From Candidatus Competibacteraceae bacterium (lineage in GTDB: Bacteria; Pseudomonadota; Gammaproteobacteria; Competibacterales; Competibacteraceae): a stretch of DNA of 64,000 nt. The stretch's first letter is position 1. Every line of letters starts with the position of its first letter. The position numbers were made by a program, and so were the translations under genes. The stretch is taken from assembly GCA_003989085.1 (NCBI GenBank), contig RXIV01000002.1, positions 248,001-312,000 on the forward strand, in the 5' to 3' direction. Of this stretch, positions 53,930 to 62,150 are shown one piece after another. A model generated the notes under the pieces. It was not told the DNA's origin. It saw nothing but the letters and a program-made list of their open reading frames with translations, and searched no databases.

Positions 53930-55168
53930 TCAGTCCTGCAAGAGTTCGGAACTGGCGCGATAAGCCTCGGCCAGGGCAGTCATATAGGCTTGATTGACCT
54001 GCTCGGTGTCCAGACACGAATCCTTCAATACGGCCCAGTCACACTGCTCATAAGCCAGGGTGCAGGTCAGAATCCGACCCAGCACCCCTTCGTACCGCAG
54101 CAGCGCCGCATTGACCTCCTCTTCCAACGGCAACGCCGCCAGCACCTCCGACATTGGCGCTTGAGCCACCAGATCCACTACTGACAATAGCCCGACCATG
54201 AAACTGCTGTCGCGTTGCTTGAGTCCCAACTGCTCGCCTAGCAACTCGCACATCTTGGCGCGGATCAGGGCGATGGTCATCAGATCGCTGCGGGAGTTTT
54301 CAATACCGGACAGCGAGATCAATGTTGCCCAGGAGCGTATGGTCTGTAGCCCCAGCAACGCAACTGCCCGTTGAATGGATTCGACTCGGCGCGGCAGACT
54401 GAAATAGGCGGAATTGATGTAGCGCAGCAGTTTGTAAGAGAGCGCCACATCTTGTGCAATCAGAGATTCTATCTGTTTCAGATCGGCGTCGGGCTGGTTC
54501 AGGGCGCTGACCAAGCGCAGAACTGCCAACTGGTTGGTCTGAATTCCCGTAAACTTGAGCAAGCGGGGTTGGGAAAAATGGCGACCCTGAAAGTAATTGA
54601 AGCCAATCCGCTGGCACAGCTCAAGGGTGTGCTGGTCGCCAATGTCGCCGGCGATTACCGCTAGACCACGGTGCTGAAGTTCAGTCACTACCAGCCGCGC
54701 CTCCGCCTCCGGGAGGGTGGAGACACTAAGCCGCACCAAGTCGGCGGCATCCAGCAGCGCCCGGTAGGCATCGTTGTCCACATAGTCATCCAGCAGAAAA
54801 CAATAGCCTTGCTGGCGCAGGGTTTTGAGCGCCTCCAGCAAGGGCTGGTCAACTATGATGTCGGTGACTACCTCGAAGATCATGTGTGGCGAGGGTGGCA
54901 TCAACTGTTGCAGCCCCTCCTGGACTAACAATGCACGGGCCACACTCAAGAAAATCTTGCCGTTACCCGCCAGTTGCTTCAAGCCGATCTCAGTCAGCGT
55001 GTTAAATAGCATCCGGCTGTGCATCAATTCGATGTCGAGCAAAGGCGCATCTTCGGGAATGTCGCTGCCCTTAGCCGGGTGGCAGGACAGCTGATAGCCT
55101 TCCACATGGAAAGCCGAGTCATAAATCGGTTGGCGACCTAGGTAGGTTTCCTGCATACAGATCACCAT
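53930..55168 (-). CDS. EAL-like / HDOD-domain signalling protein (YuxH type)
   Basis: A 412-residue protein of the YuxH group. The N-terminal half starts ETYLGRQPIYDSAFHVEGYQL, an EAL fold in which the catalytic E-A-L is replaced (GYQLS), so cyclic di-GMP hydrolysis is unlikely. The C-terminal half (about 200-400) is an HDOD domain (IESLIAQDVALSYKLLRYIN, then RAVALLGLQTIRSWATLI). Start chosen at the ATG at 55168 (MVICMQ); 55156 is as good. An upstream in-frame ATG at 55264 would translate a repeat and is rejected. Confidence 0.85.
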   Translation of the reverse strand: MVICMQETYLGRQPIYDSAFHVEGYQLSCHPAKGSDIPEDAPLLDIELMHSRMLFNTLTEIGLKQLAGNGKIFLSVARALLVQEGLQQLMPPSPHMIFEVVTDIIVDQPLLEALKTLRQQGYCFLLDDYVDNDAYRALLDAADLVRLSVSTLPEAEARLVVTELQHRGLAVIAGDIGDQHTLELCQRIGFNYFQGRHFSQPRLLKFTGIQTNQLAVLRLVSALNQPDADLKQIESLIAQDVALSYKLLRYINSAYFSLPRRVESIQRAVALLGLQTIRSWATLISLSGIENSRSDLMTIALIRAKMCELLGEQLGLKQRDSSFMVGLLSVVDLVAQAPMSEVLAALPLEEEVNAALLRYEGVLGRILTCTLAYEQCDWAVLKDSCLDTEQVNQAYMTALAEAYRASSELLQD

Positions 55169-55228
55169 GTTGGGCCATGAGGAGTGAGGGAGATTGGTCG
55201 TCCTGTACATCGAATGATGGGAGCAACC

Positions 55229-55245
55229 CCCCTTTGCTAAAGGGG
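55229..55245. repeat. Short palindrome related to the valS repeat
   Basis: CCCCTTT (55229-55235) and AAAGGGG (55239-55245) around GCT, in the gap between the HDOD and EamA genes. It resembles the inner part of the palindrome inserted in valS at 8468-8518. Confidence 0.6.
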
Positions 55246-55359
55246 AGAACGCTCGGTGGGTCATTCACATTTCAGGACCACTAATAATAGCAGCGCCATC
55301 GCTGCGGGAAGCGTAGGTCTACTGGAGCAATCGGTTCCCGGCAACTACCGGTGCGCCGA

Positions 55360-56325
55360 TCAAGCGGGGTCGCGCTTATCCGAGGAAGATTCGTAAGACA
55401 GCGCCGGGTTGGGCGCTGCTGCGGGTTCGGTCGGCGAAGGGGCCGCTTGACCGAGGCCCCATTGCGATAGCAGCATCCCGGCAAACATCAGCGCACAACC
55501 CGCCAACCCTCGCCCCGACAAGACTTCATTGAGCAACCACCAGCCGCCGAGCGCAGCAAATACCGTTTCCAGACTGAGAATGATCGCCGCATGGCTAGGT
55601 GGAGCGTCGCGCTGGGCGATCACCTGGAGGGTATAGGCGACCCCGACCGACAGCAGACCACCGTAGAGAATCGGCAGTGCTGCACCTCGCAACCCGCTTA
55701 CCGTGATCGGCTCGGTCACAACCGCTGTCGCCAGACTCAGCACCGCGCACACCACAAACTGCAAGCCCGCCAGCAACACCGGTTCGATGTGTCGTCCGGA
55801 CAGCCAGCCGATGACCAGCACGTGACCGGCCCAGAACAGAGCGCCGATCAGCACCAGTCCATCGCCCTCGGCCAGGCTCAGATTATCGGCCACGGTCAGC
55901 AGATACAGGCCAGCAACGGCGCAGCCAGCGCCGACCCAGGTGCTCCACGGCGTGCGGTGGCCCCACAGCAAGCCAAGCAGCGGCACGATGACCACATACA
56001 AGCCGGTGATGAATCCGGCCTTGCCAGCGGTGGTGTAGACGATACCCATCTGTTGCAGAGAAGCGCCGGCGAACAGGATCAGTCCAGCCAGCAGCCCACC
56101 GGCCAGAATCGGGTGCCAGTCGCGGGCGCCGACTGGCGGAATCAGTCGTCGGTTGCGCCACAGCAGCGGCAGCAAGGCCAATGCACCCAGCGCGAACCGG
56201 ACACCGTTGTAGCTAAAGGGGCCGATATGTTCCATGCCGAGCCGCTGGGCGACAAAGGCAAGACCCCAGATTATCGCCGCCAGCACGAGCAGCAGTTCCG
56301 CTTTCAGGGTTCTGGAATTCAACAT
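55360..56325 (-). CDS. EamA/DMT-family permease
   Basis: A 321-residue transporter of the drug/metabolite superfamily from the ATG at 56325. It has ten hydrophobic spans in two EamA repeats: [20 protein letters not shown] and [16 protein letters not shown] in the first, [20 protein letters not shown] opening the second, and [20 protein letters not shown] near its end, a typical family signature. The substrate is unknown (amino acids, purines and other metabolites are transported by relatives). The C-terminal tail is proline- and alanine-rich. Confidence 0.9.
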   Translation of the reverse strand: MLNSRTLKAELLLVLAAIIWGLAFVAQRLGMEHIGPFSYNGVRFALGALALLPLLWRNRRLIPPVGARDWHPILAGGLLAGLILFAGASLQQMGIVYTTAGKAGFITGLYVVIVPLLGLLWGHRTPWSTWVGAGCAVAGLYLLTVADNLSLAEGDGLVLIGALFWAGHVLVIGWLSGRHIEPVLLAGLQFVVCAVLSLATAVVTEPITVSGLRGAALPILYGGLLSVGVAYTLQVIAQRDAPPSHAAIILSLETVFAALGGWWLLNEVLSGRGLAGCALMFAGMLLSQWGLGQAAPSPTEPAAAPNPALSYESSSDKRDPA

Positions 56326-56591
56326 TCTGGATGCTTCAGGCGTTGGGGCGACGGGTTGCCGATGTATTGGCAACCGGCGGGACGGGACGAACAACAGATT
56401 ATGATACCGGACTGACGCCAGCCCGGTCTGGCGTTTTCGAGAGTTTAGGCGGCTCAGAGCAGCGATTGGCTACAAATGGTTTTGCACCGGACGAAGACCT
56501 CTTGGTTCTTTGGCAAACTATAATGATTACGAGACAGGGGGTTATCACCCTGCTCGGATCTCATAACGATAGCCATCCCAAGGAGGTTGCC

Positions 56592-58112
56592 ATGCTTTAC
56601 ATTGAACCTGGACAACCAGGCGCTAAGGTCGCTTTCAAGACCCGTTACGCGAACTTCATCGGCGGCGAGTGGCGACCGCCGGTTGAAGGCCGCTATTTCG
56701 AGAACCTCACGCCGATCACGGGCAAGGCATTCTGTGAGGTGCCGCGCTCATCCGCGGCGGACATCGAGCTGGCGCTGGATGCTGCCCATGCCGCCAAGGC
56801 AGCCTGGGGCCGGACTTCGCCAACTGAACGGGCCAATTTGTTGCTGAAAATCGCCGACCGCATGGAAGCCAATCTGGCAATGCTCGCCGTCGCCGAAACT
56901 TGGGATAACGGCAAGCCCATCCGGGAAAGTTTGGCCGCCGACCTGCCGTTGGCGATCGATCATTTTCGCTATTTCGCTGGGTGTATCCGCGCTCAGGAAG
57001 GCACACTCTCGCAAATTGACGACGACACGGTCGCCTATCATTTCCACGAGCCGCTGGGCGTAGTCGGGCAGATTATTCCCTGGAATTTCCCAATCCTGAT
57101 GGCGGTCTGGAAACTGGCGCCGGCGCTGGCTGCGGGTAACTGCGTAGTGCTAAAACCGGCTGAACAGACACCAGTTTCGATCTTGGTGCTGCTGGAACTG
57201 ATTCAGGGGGTGTTGCCGCCGGGTGTGTTGAACGTGGTCAACGGCTTCGGGCTGGAAGCGGGCAAGCCGCTGGCGACCAACAAGCGCATCGCCAAAATTG
57301 CCTTCACCGGTGAGACCACCACCGGGCGGCTGATCATGCAGTACGCCACAGAGAACATCATTCCGGTCACCCTAGAGCTGGGCGGCAAGTCGCCCAACCT
57401 GTTTTTCGCCGATGTAATGGCCCAGGACGACGACTTTTTCGACAAGGCACTGGAAGGGCTGGCGATGTTCGCTCTCAACCAGGGCGAGGTCTGCACTTGT
57501 CCGTCGCGTGCATTGATTCAGGAATCGATCTATGACGCCTTTATCGCCCGAGCAATTGAACGGGTTGGCCGGATCAAGCAGGGTCATCCTTTGGACACCG
57601 ATACCATGCTCGGCGCACAGGTCTCCAGCGAACAGATGGAAAAGATCATCAGCTACCTGGATATTGGCCGGCAGGAAGGCGCGAAGTGCCTGATCGGCGG
57701 TGGGCGCAACGCTCTGGGAGGCGGATTGGCGGGGGGGTACTACGTTCAGCCCACGCTGTTGCAAGGCCATAACCGGATGCGGATTTTCCAGGAGGAGATT
57801 TTTGGACCGGTCCTAGCGGTCACCACATTCAAGGACGAGGCCGAGGCGCTAAGTATTGCGAATGACACGCTGTATGGTCTGGGCGCCGGGGTCTGGACTC
57901 GCGATGCTAACCGCGCTTATCGCTTTGGGCGTGGCATTCAGGCCGGGCGTGTGTGGGTGAACTGCTATCACGCCTATCCTGCGCACGCGGCCTTCGGCGG
58001 CTACAAGCAATCCGGGATTGGCCGGGAAACCCACAAGATGATGCTGGATCATTACCAGCAAACCAAGAACCTGCTGGTGAGCTACAGCCCGAAGGCACTA
58101 GGCTTCTTCTGA
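56592..58112 (+). CDS. NAD+-dependent aldehyde dehydrogenase (ExaC/AldB type)
   Basis: Oxidises an aldehyde, probably acetaldehyde, to the acid. The ATG at 56592 has a perfect AAGGAGG 5 bases upstream and gives 506 residues. It shows [20 protein letters not shown] (about 21-40), [19 protein letters not shown] (about 161), the general base E262 in [10 protein letters not shown] and the catalytic C301 in [13 protein letters not shown], a motif that is typical of the ExaC/AldB subgroup. The C-terminal [15 protein letters not shown] is present. The next gene encodes DUF779, a regular partner of this subgroup. Confidence 0.94.
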   Translation: MLYIEPGQPGAKVAFKTRYANFIGGEWRPPVEGRYFENLTPITGKAFCEVPRSSAADIELALDAAHAAKAAWGRTSPTERANLLLKIADRMEANLAMLAVAETWDNGKPIRESLAADLPLAIDHFRYFAGCIRAQEGTLSQIDDDTVAYHFHEPLGVVGQIIPWNFPILMAVWKLAPALAAGNCVVLKPAEQTPVSILVLLELIQGVLPPGVLNVVNGFGLEAGKPLATNKRIAKIAFTGETTTGRLIMQYATENIIPVTLELGGKSPNLFFADVMAQDDDFFDKALEGLAMFALNQGEVCTCPSRALIQESIYDAFIARAIERVGRIKQGHPLDTDTMLGAQVSSEQMEKIISYLDIGRQEGAKCLIGGGRNALGGGLAGGYYVQPTLLQGHNRMRIFQEEIFGPVLAVTTFKDEAEALSIANDTLYGLGAGVWTRDANRAYRFGRGIQAGRVWVNCYHAYPAHAAFGGYKQSGIGRETHKMMLDHYQQTKNLLVSYSPKALGFF

Positions 58113-58174
58113 AACCACGAATGGCGGCGGAATGTTAGCGTTCTGCCGCTCCAGCGCGATGTTGGGGGGCGGTC

Positions 58175-58555
58175 ATGGCGGAAACAGTAGTAGAGCGAGT
58201 TGTGGCAACCCCGGCGGCGCTGGTCTTGATCGAGCGGCTCTGGCGTCAACACGGCCCGCTGATGTTCCATCAATCCGGCGGCTGCTGCGATGGCAGTTCG
58301 CCGATGTGTTATCCACTGGATGAGTTTCAAGTGGGTGGTCAGGATGTGCGACTGGGCGAGATCGGCGGCTGTCCGTTCTACATGGGCGCTGCCCAATTCG
58401 AGTATTGGCGGCATACCCAACTGATCATTGACGTAGTACCAGGGCGGGGCGGGATGTTTTCCCTAGAAGGGCCGGAGGGCCAGCGTTTTCTGACGCGCTC
58501 GCGTCTGTTGAGCGACGAAGAAGAGACGATGCTACGGGCTGTTGGAGGCGTTTAG
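58175..58555 (+). CDS. DUF779 protein, aldehyde-dehydrogenase partner
   Basis: A 126-residue protein matching DUF779, with the conserved HGPLMFHQSGGCCDGSSPMC (about 26-45) and GCPFYMG (about 66) stretches. DUF779 genes usually follow ExaC/AldB-type aldehyde dehydrogenases, as here; its exact role is not known. The cysteine cluster might bind a metal, which is inference. The gene overlaps the convergent methyltransferase-like gene by 24 bp. Confidence 0.88.
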   Translation: MAETVVERVVATPAALVLIERLWRQHGPLMFHQSGGCCDGSSPMCYPLDEFQVGGQDVRLGEIGGCPFYMGAAQFEYWRHTQLIIDVVPGRGGMFSLEGPEGQRFLTRSRLLSDEEETMLRAVGGV

Positions 58556-59386
58556 CCCCGCAGGCGTAGGTGCTGCGGTCCACTCTAGTGGATCGATTCC
58601 AGCCGGGGAAGCGTTCTGCTGAGCGGTGGCCAGAAAGCCGTAGCGTGGGCGCTGAAATGGCGACAACGGACTTTCGATGCGCCCGATAGCGTGAGCCACG
58701 ATCCCGGCCTTCTGGAACAACTGGGCCTGCCGTTGCGCTTCCACCTCACCCTGATTGACGACGAACAGCCGCCCACCCGGCGCCAGCAAGGTCCAGGCAT
58801 GAGCCAGCAGGGTCTGCGGCATCAGGAAGCGGCGAGGCAATCCCCAGACCTGAAGCGGTGCGGCGTGAAGAAATGGCAGAAACCAGGTGATGAAACCGTA
58901 GCGACCGCGTAGATCCAGCAGATTTCCAGTCAGATACCGGCAGCCGGGGAGGGATCGGGCGATGAATTCACCGTGGGCGCGGCGGGTAGTCAGAGTCCAG
59001 TAGCGGCGATAAGCGTCCAGTTCCACTCCATCCCAACGACCACCTGACCAAGTCTGTAATCCGGGCAGATAGCAGCCGTTTTTGCAGCCAATGTCCAGCG
59101 CAGGTTGAGTGACGTCCGGCGGACCGGCGTAGCGGCTCAGTACGTCGAGAACGTACAAGCTCTCCCGAAACCCTTGAGTATCGCACCCCTGCTCCCACCC
59201 GCTGAGGTCGTAGCGGGATATCAGTGCTTCAGCGGCGGGGCGCAGGGCCGGCGCCAGAGTTTGCAGCAACGCTGGCAAAGTGCGAGGTCGGCGGATAACC
59301 GGTGGCGACCAAGTGATGCGGTGGCGCAACCACCAGGCCAGCCGGTGAGCGAGGTCGCTGGGGTTCAGCTCGCGTAGGCAAACCAT
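58532..59386 (-). CDS. SAM-dependent methyltransferase-like protein
   Basis: A 284-residue protein from the ATG at 59386 (a TTG four codons earlier is possible). A class I methyltransferase core is visible: ALDIGCKNGCYLPG (glycine-rich loop, about 96-109), WDGVELDAYRRY (about 117), YGFITWFLPFLH (motif around the fourth strand) and LLAPGGRLFVVNQGE (fifth strand). The N-terminal 60 residues are arginine-rich with no recognisable domain. The substrate cannot be read from sequence. Codons at the 3' end overlap DUF779 in the opposite direction. Confidence 0.7.
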   Translation of the reverse strand: MVCLRELNPSDLAHRLAWWLRHRITWSPPVIRRPRTLPALLQTLAPALRPAAEALISRYDLSGWEQGCDTQGFRESLYVLDVLSRYAGPPDVTQPALDIGCKNGCYLPGLQTWSGGRWDGVELDAYRRYWTLTTRRAHGEFIARSLPGCRYLTGNLLDLRGRYGFITWFLPFLHAAPLQVWGLPRRFLMPQTLLAHAWTLLAPGGRLFVVNQGEVEAQRQAQLFQKAGIVAHAIGRIESPLSPFQRPRYGFLATAQQNASPAGIDPLEWTAAPTPAGLNASNSP

Positions 59387-59478
59387 TGCAGCAATCAATA
59401 ACTTTATGATTTCAAGGATCGCGGTGGTCGGTTTATAGTCGTTGACCTACAGTCAGCAGGAAGAATCGCTGGGCCGGC

Positions 59479-59506
59479 TTGCCCAGCGGTAGAAAATCCT
59501 TATACT
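59479..59506 (+). promoter_or_regulatory. Sigma-70-type promoter of tRNA-Leu
   Basis: TTGCCC (59479-59484), a 16-bp spacer and TATACT (59501-59506). The tRNA begins 18 bp after the -10 box, so only a short leader would have to be removed. Confidence 0.7.
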
Positions 59507-59524
59507 GGCGCTTCTCCCTCCCAT

Positions 59525-59610
59525 GCCGGGGTGGCGGAATGGTAGACGCAGCGGACTCAAAATCCGCCGGTAGTGATACCGTGAGAGTTCGAGTCTCTCT
59601 CCCGGCACCA
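59525..59610 (+). tRNA. tRNA-Leu, anticodon CAA
   Basis: An 86-nt tRNA with the long variable arm of class II. The acceptor GCCGGGG pairs with TCCCGGC (one G-T pair). The anticodon stem GCGGA/TCCGC encloses CTCAAAA, so the anticodon is CAA (codon UUG). The T arm is GAGAG-TTCGAGT-CTCTC. CCA is encoded at 59608-59610. Confidence 0.97.
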
Positions 59611-59910
59611 GATTTTTCAGCGCAGCGCTGCAAGCTTTCAGGCTGGGTTGAGGCGTAGATTCCCAATTTACTTCTTATCCCATTGTTCAATAAAGAAGTT
59701 TTCCAGCCTTTGCCGCTTTTGGCGATTCCGCATTTCCCCGCTGGACACTAACTACCCCGAATCTGCGCAATGTTCGCCGTCCGTCGCACTAATACAGCGA
59801 ATCGTGGGTCTCCCGGTTTCTAGAAGCCGGATTGTACTGCCCGGTGGGTTCCCGATGCTCTAAGCTGCTTCACTCCACCGGGAAGTTGTTGGCTGTCATC
59901 CGCTATGGAC
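59611..59910. other. 300-bp non-coding stretch with inverted repeats
   Basis: No supported gene. It has a near-palindrome CCGGTTTCTAGAAGCCGG (59813-59830) and the inverted pair CCCGGTGG (59840-59847) / CCACCGGG (59875-59882). The first resembles hairpins seen at IS200/IS605 ends, and a TnpB fragment lies 0.7 kb to the right, so it may be a decayed element edge beside the tRNA. This is a guess. Confidence 0.35.
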
Positions 59911-60429
59911 TTAGCCGAACGCGCTGGAGGTGGCAAGGTGGGCGAGATAGATAGGCGCCGGTTGGCTTAGTTCTGTCGCGCCCAAAGTCTCCATCTGACC
60001 GACAAAGATCGTCTGGAAACTACGGGTGTAGCGCGATCCGCTATGGACTGGCCAAGGATCGTTGATGTAGACCTGCCCACCCTCGAAGCCGGTCACCACA
60101 CGGATGTGGGGTACTGGATGCGCTACTCCTGACAACGGGACCAGGCCCGCCAGCCACAAGGGGCCATAGTGATCAACCAGCGCTGTAATCGCCGATGGCG
60201 TGTAACAGGCCGGCTCTTCGACGGCGAAGCCGTTGCGCTGGAGAATGTAACGATCGTTCGGGTCCAGGCCGTTGGTAAGAGAGGGGACATAATTGGTCCC
60301 ACCGGGATTGGCGGCGATGAGGCTGGGGTCAAAAGACGCCTGGTTCTTCCAGCCCAGAATCATCGCGATGCTGGCTGCCCAACAGCCCATTCCGGTCGTT
60401 TGCGCAATGAGTGGCACGTCATATCGCAT
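59911..60429 (-). CDS. Papain-like cysteine peptidase, C70 (AvrRpt2) type
   Basis: A 172-residue stand-alone peptidase-like protein. It begins YDVPLIAQTTGMGCWAAS, with the catalytic Cys (residue 16) in the CWAAS context of papain-like C70/C39-type enzymes. A histidine follows in PHIRVVTGFEGG (about 108) and Asn/Asp in YINDPWPVHSG (about 122-132), completing a Cys-His-Asn/Asp set. There is no signal peptide, transmembrane segment or fused ABC transporter. A good ribosome-binding site (ACGGAGGA) precedes the ATG. The target is unknown; relatives include plant-pathogen effectors, but also many proteins of no known role. Confidence 0.75.
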   Translation of the reverse strand: MRYDVPLIAQTTGMGCWAASIAMILGWKNQASFDPSLIAANPGGTNYVPSLTNGLDPNDRYILQRNGFAVEEPACYTPSAITALVDHYGPLWLAGLVPLSGVAHPVPHIRVVTGFEGGQVYINDPWPVHSGSRYTRSFQTIFVGQMETLGATELSQPAPIYLAHLATSSAFG

Positions 60430-60552
60430 GGGATCGTCCTCCGTTGCATTAACGATAATGTTTTGTCGAGATCATTTCCTGCTTCAGTGAGGGATCGGTT
60501 TCACCGAGGGGTTGCGGACCCCGGCCAGTGCTTTCCTTCCTTTCCACCGACT

Positions 60553-60668
60553 TTACCCCTTAGCCCTCGTGGCGGTAGACAGCATCACCCGCTGGATATT
60601 CAGGGCCGCATTTACCTTGCGGTTATGTTCCATGCCGCAATCGGCGCATATCCATTCGTGGCAAGGGT
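60553..60668 (-). pseudogene. TnpB C-terminal fragment (IS200/IS605 family)
   Basis: The minus strand encodes HEWICADCGMEHNRKVNAAL, then NIQRVMLSTATRAKG and a stop at 60555-60553. This is the second half of the TnpB zinc ribbon with the RuvC-III NAALNI motif, the usual C-terminal end of the nuclease. The rest of tnpB is missing: the sequence to the right is the 3' end of another gene. No tnpA is seen. Confidence 0.8.
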
Positions 60669-60902
60669 CTATTTGGCCTGGTCCTGACGATCCCGTTGAG
60701 TGGCGGCATCCTGCATGAAGCGGTTCATATCCTGTTCAAATTGTTTCAAATCCTGTGGCCGGGTTGGAACTGGTGGAGTTAGGGTTGCCGAATTCGCTGG
60801 AGATGGCAGCGCAGCAGGTGGAGTGGATTGCTTGCCGCCGATCCATTGCGTGCTGATCAGGCCAATAATGGTCAAGACCACTAACAGTAGGATGATACGC
60901 AT
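60669..60902 (-). CDS. Small membrane-anchored protein of unknown function
   Basis: 77 residues from the ATG at 60902, with AGAGGAGAAG just upstream. One N-terminal hydrophobic segment (IILLLVVLTIIGLISTQWI, 3-21) is followed by a Pro/Ala/Ser-rich linker and a charged helix ending in QDQAK (DLKQFEQDMNRFMQDAATQR). It looks like a periplasm-facing anchored peptide. It is divergent from queF and abuts the TnpB fragment at its 3' end, so its tail may have been altered by the insertion. Confidence 0.65.
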   Translation of the reverse strand: MRIILLLVVLTIIGLISTQWIGGKQSTPPAALPSPANSATLTPPVPTRPQDLKQFEQDMNRFMQDAATQRDRQDQAK

Positions 60903-61041
60903 GAGTCTTCTCCTCTGAAATTTGCGAATTTGCACAGTTTGTAGCGCCAAAGGGGAATGGGGGGAATTTGCCCCGCTTGGTTTAATCCCGACTTGCTCTT
61001 AACATCCATTAACTACTATTGCCGACGACCGGAACCCTCCG

Positions 61042-61455
61042 ATGGCTGAAATTGAAGGTCTGACCCTGCTGGGTCAAGCAAACACCGAATACCCGCAGCA
61101 CTACACGCCACAGTTGCTGGAGCGTTTTCCCAACCGCTATCCGCAACACGAGTATGCGGTGGAACTGGACTGCCCGGAATTTACCTGCCTGTGTCCGATC
61201 ACCGGCCAGCCTGATTTTGCCCGGCTCACGATCCGTTATAGCCCGCTAGCCTATCTGGTCGAATCAAAATCACTGAAGCTGTATCTGTTCAGTTTCCGTA
61301 ACCAGGGAACATTTAATGAAGAGGTCGTCAACCGCATTGCTAGCGATCTGTTCGCATTGCTGCAACCACGCTGGATCGAGGTGCGCGGCGATTTTCTGCC
61401 TAGAGGCGGCATCGCGATCAAGCCCAGTGTGCGTCTGACCGGAGCGCCCGCCTGA
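61042..61455 (+). CDS. queF: NADPH-dependent 7-cyano-7-deazaguanine reductase, short form
   Basis: Reduces preQ0 to preQ1 in queuosine synthesis. The 137-residue protein is the unimodular type. It has the nucleophilic cysteine in LDCPEFTCLCPITGQPDFA (Cys near 51-53) and the substrate-binding VESKSLKLYLFSFRNQGTFN (about 73-92). It is the first gene of queF-queC-queD-queE; its stop overlaps the queC ATG by 1 bp. No preQ1 riboswitch is visible in the 139-bp leader. Confidence 0.96.
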   Translation: MAEIEGLTLLGQANTEYPQHYTPQLLERFPNRYPQHEYAVELDCPEFTCLCPITGQPDFARLTIRYSPLAYLVESKSLKLYLFSFRNQGTFNEEVVNRIASDLFALLQPRWIEVRGDFLPRGGIAIKPSVRLTGAPA

Positions 61456-62150
61456 TGCAGCCCTCGGTGAGTCAGGCGCTGGTGGTGCTGTCTGGCGGCC
61501 AGGATTCCACGACCTGCCTGTACTGGGCGCTGGATCAGTTTGGCGTCGGCGCGGTGGAGGCTCTGACCTTTGACTACGGCCAGCGCCATCGGATCGAGAT
61601 TGATTGTGCGATAAAAATCGCGGCGCGGGCTGGTGTTCCACAAACGGTATTGCCGATCAACACCTTTACCGCGCTTGGCGGCAACGCGCTGACCGATGCC
61701 GGGATTGCGGTGCAGTCCGGGGTGGATGCCCAGACCCAGCTCCCTAATACCTTTGTGCCAGGGCGCAACCTGATTTTTCTGACCTTGGCCGCCGCTTTCG
61801 CCTATCCCCGAGCCATTCATCATCTGGTCACTGGCGTGGCCCAGACCGATTACAGCGGCTATCCCGATTGCCGGCAAGCCACGCTCCAGGCGCTGGAGCA
61901 GACGCTCCAGTTGGGCATGGCCTGCGACCTGACGATCCATGCGCCGCTGATGTTCAAGTCCAAGGCTGAAACCGTATTAATGGCCCGCGATCTTGGCGCA
62001 TGGCCGGCGCTAGCCGATACCCACACTTGTTACCACGGTCAGCAACCGCCTTGCGGGGAATGTCCGGCCTGTGTGCTGCGCGCCAAAGGCTTTGCCGAAG
62101 CCGGCCTGGCCGATCCGCTGGTTGCGCGTTTCCACTCGTCGCCGTCATGA
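61455..62150 (+). CDS. queC: 7-cyano-7-deazaguanine (preQ0) synthase
   Basis: Converts carboxy-deazaguanine to preQ0 with ATP and ammonia. The 231-residue protein has the PP-loop VVLSGGQDSTTCLYWAL (about 10-26), TFDYGQRHRIE (about 38) and the C-terminal zinc site CYHGQQPPCGECPACVLRAK (four cysteines, about 195-214). It overlaps queF by 1 bp and queD by 4 bp, so it is in the middle of a tightly coupled operon. Confidence 0.97.
   Translation: MQPSVSQALVVLSGGQDSTTCLYWALDQFGVGAVEALTFDYGQRHRIEIDCAIKIAARAGVPQTVLPINTFTALGGNALTDAGIAVQSGVDAQTQLPNTFVPGRNLIFLTLAAAFAYPRAIHHLVTGVAQTDYSGYPDCRQATLQALEQTLQLGMACDLTIHAPLMFKSKAETVLMARDLGAWPALADTHTCYHGQQPPCGECPACVLRAKGFAEAGLADPLVARFHSSPS

Noticed and set aside
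55816..55821. CACGTG as a third parS site
   Set aside because: Only the central six bases match; the flanks do not fit the 16-bp parS palindrome.
59433..59690. An 85-codon minus-strand frame overlapping tRNA-Leu
   Set aside because: Its peptide (GRETRTLTV, DFESAASTIPP) is the well-known false translation of antisense tRNA-Leu.
60903..61041. A preQ1 riboswitch in front of queF
   Set aside because: I found no pseudoknot-type aptamer sequence in the leader; the que operon here shows no visible riboswitch.
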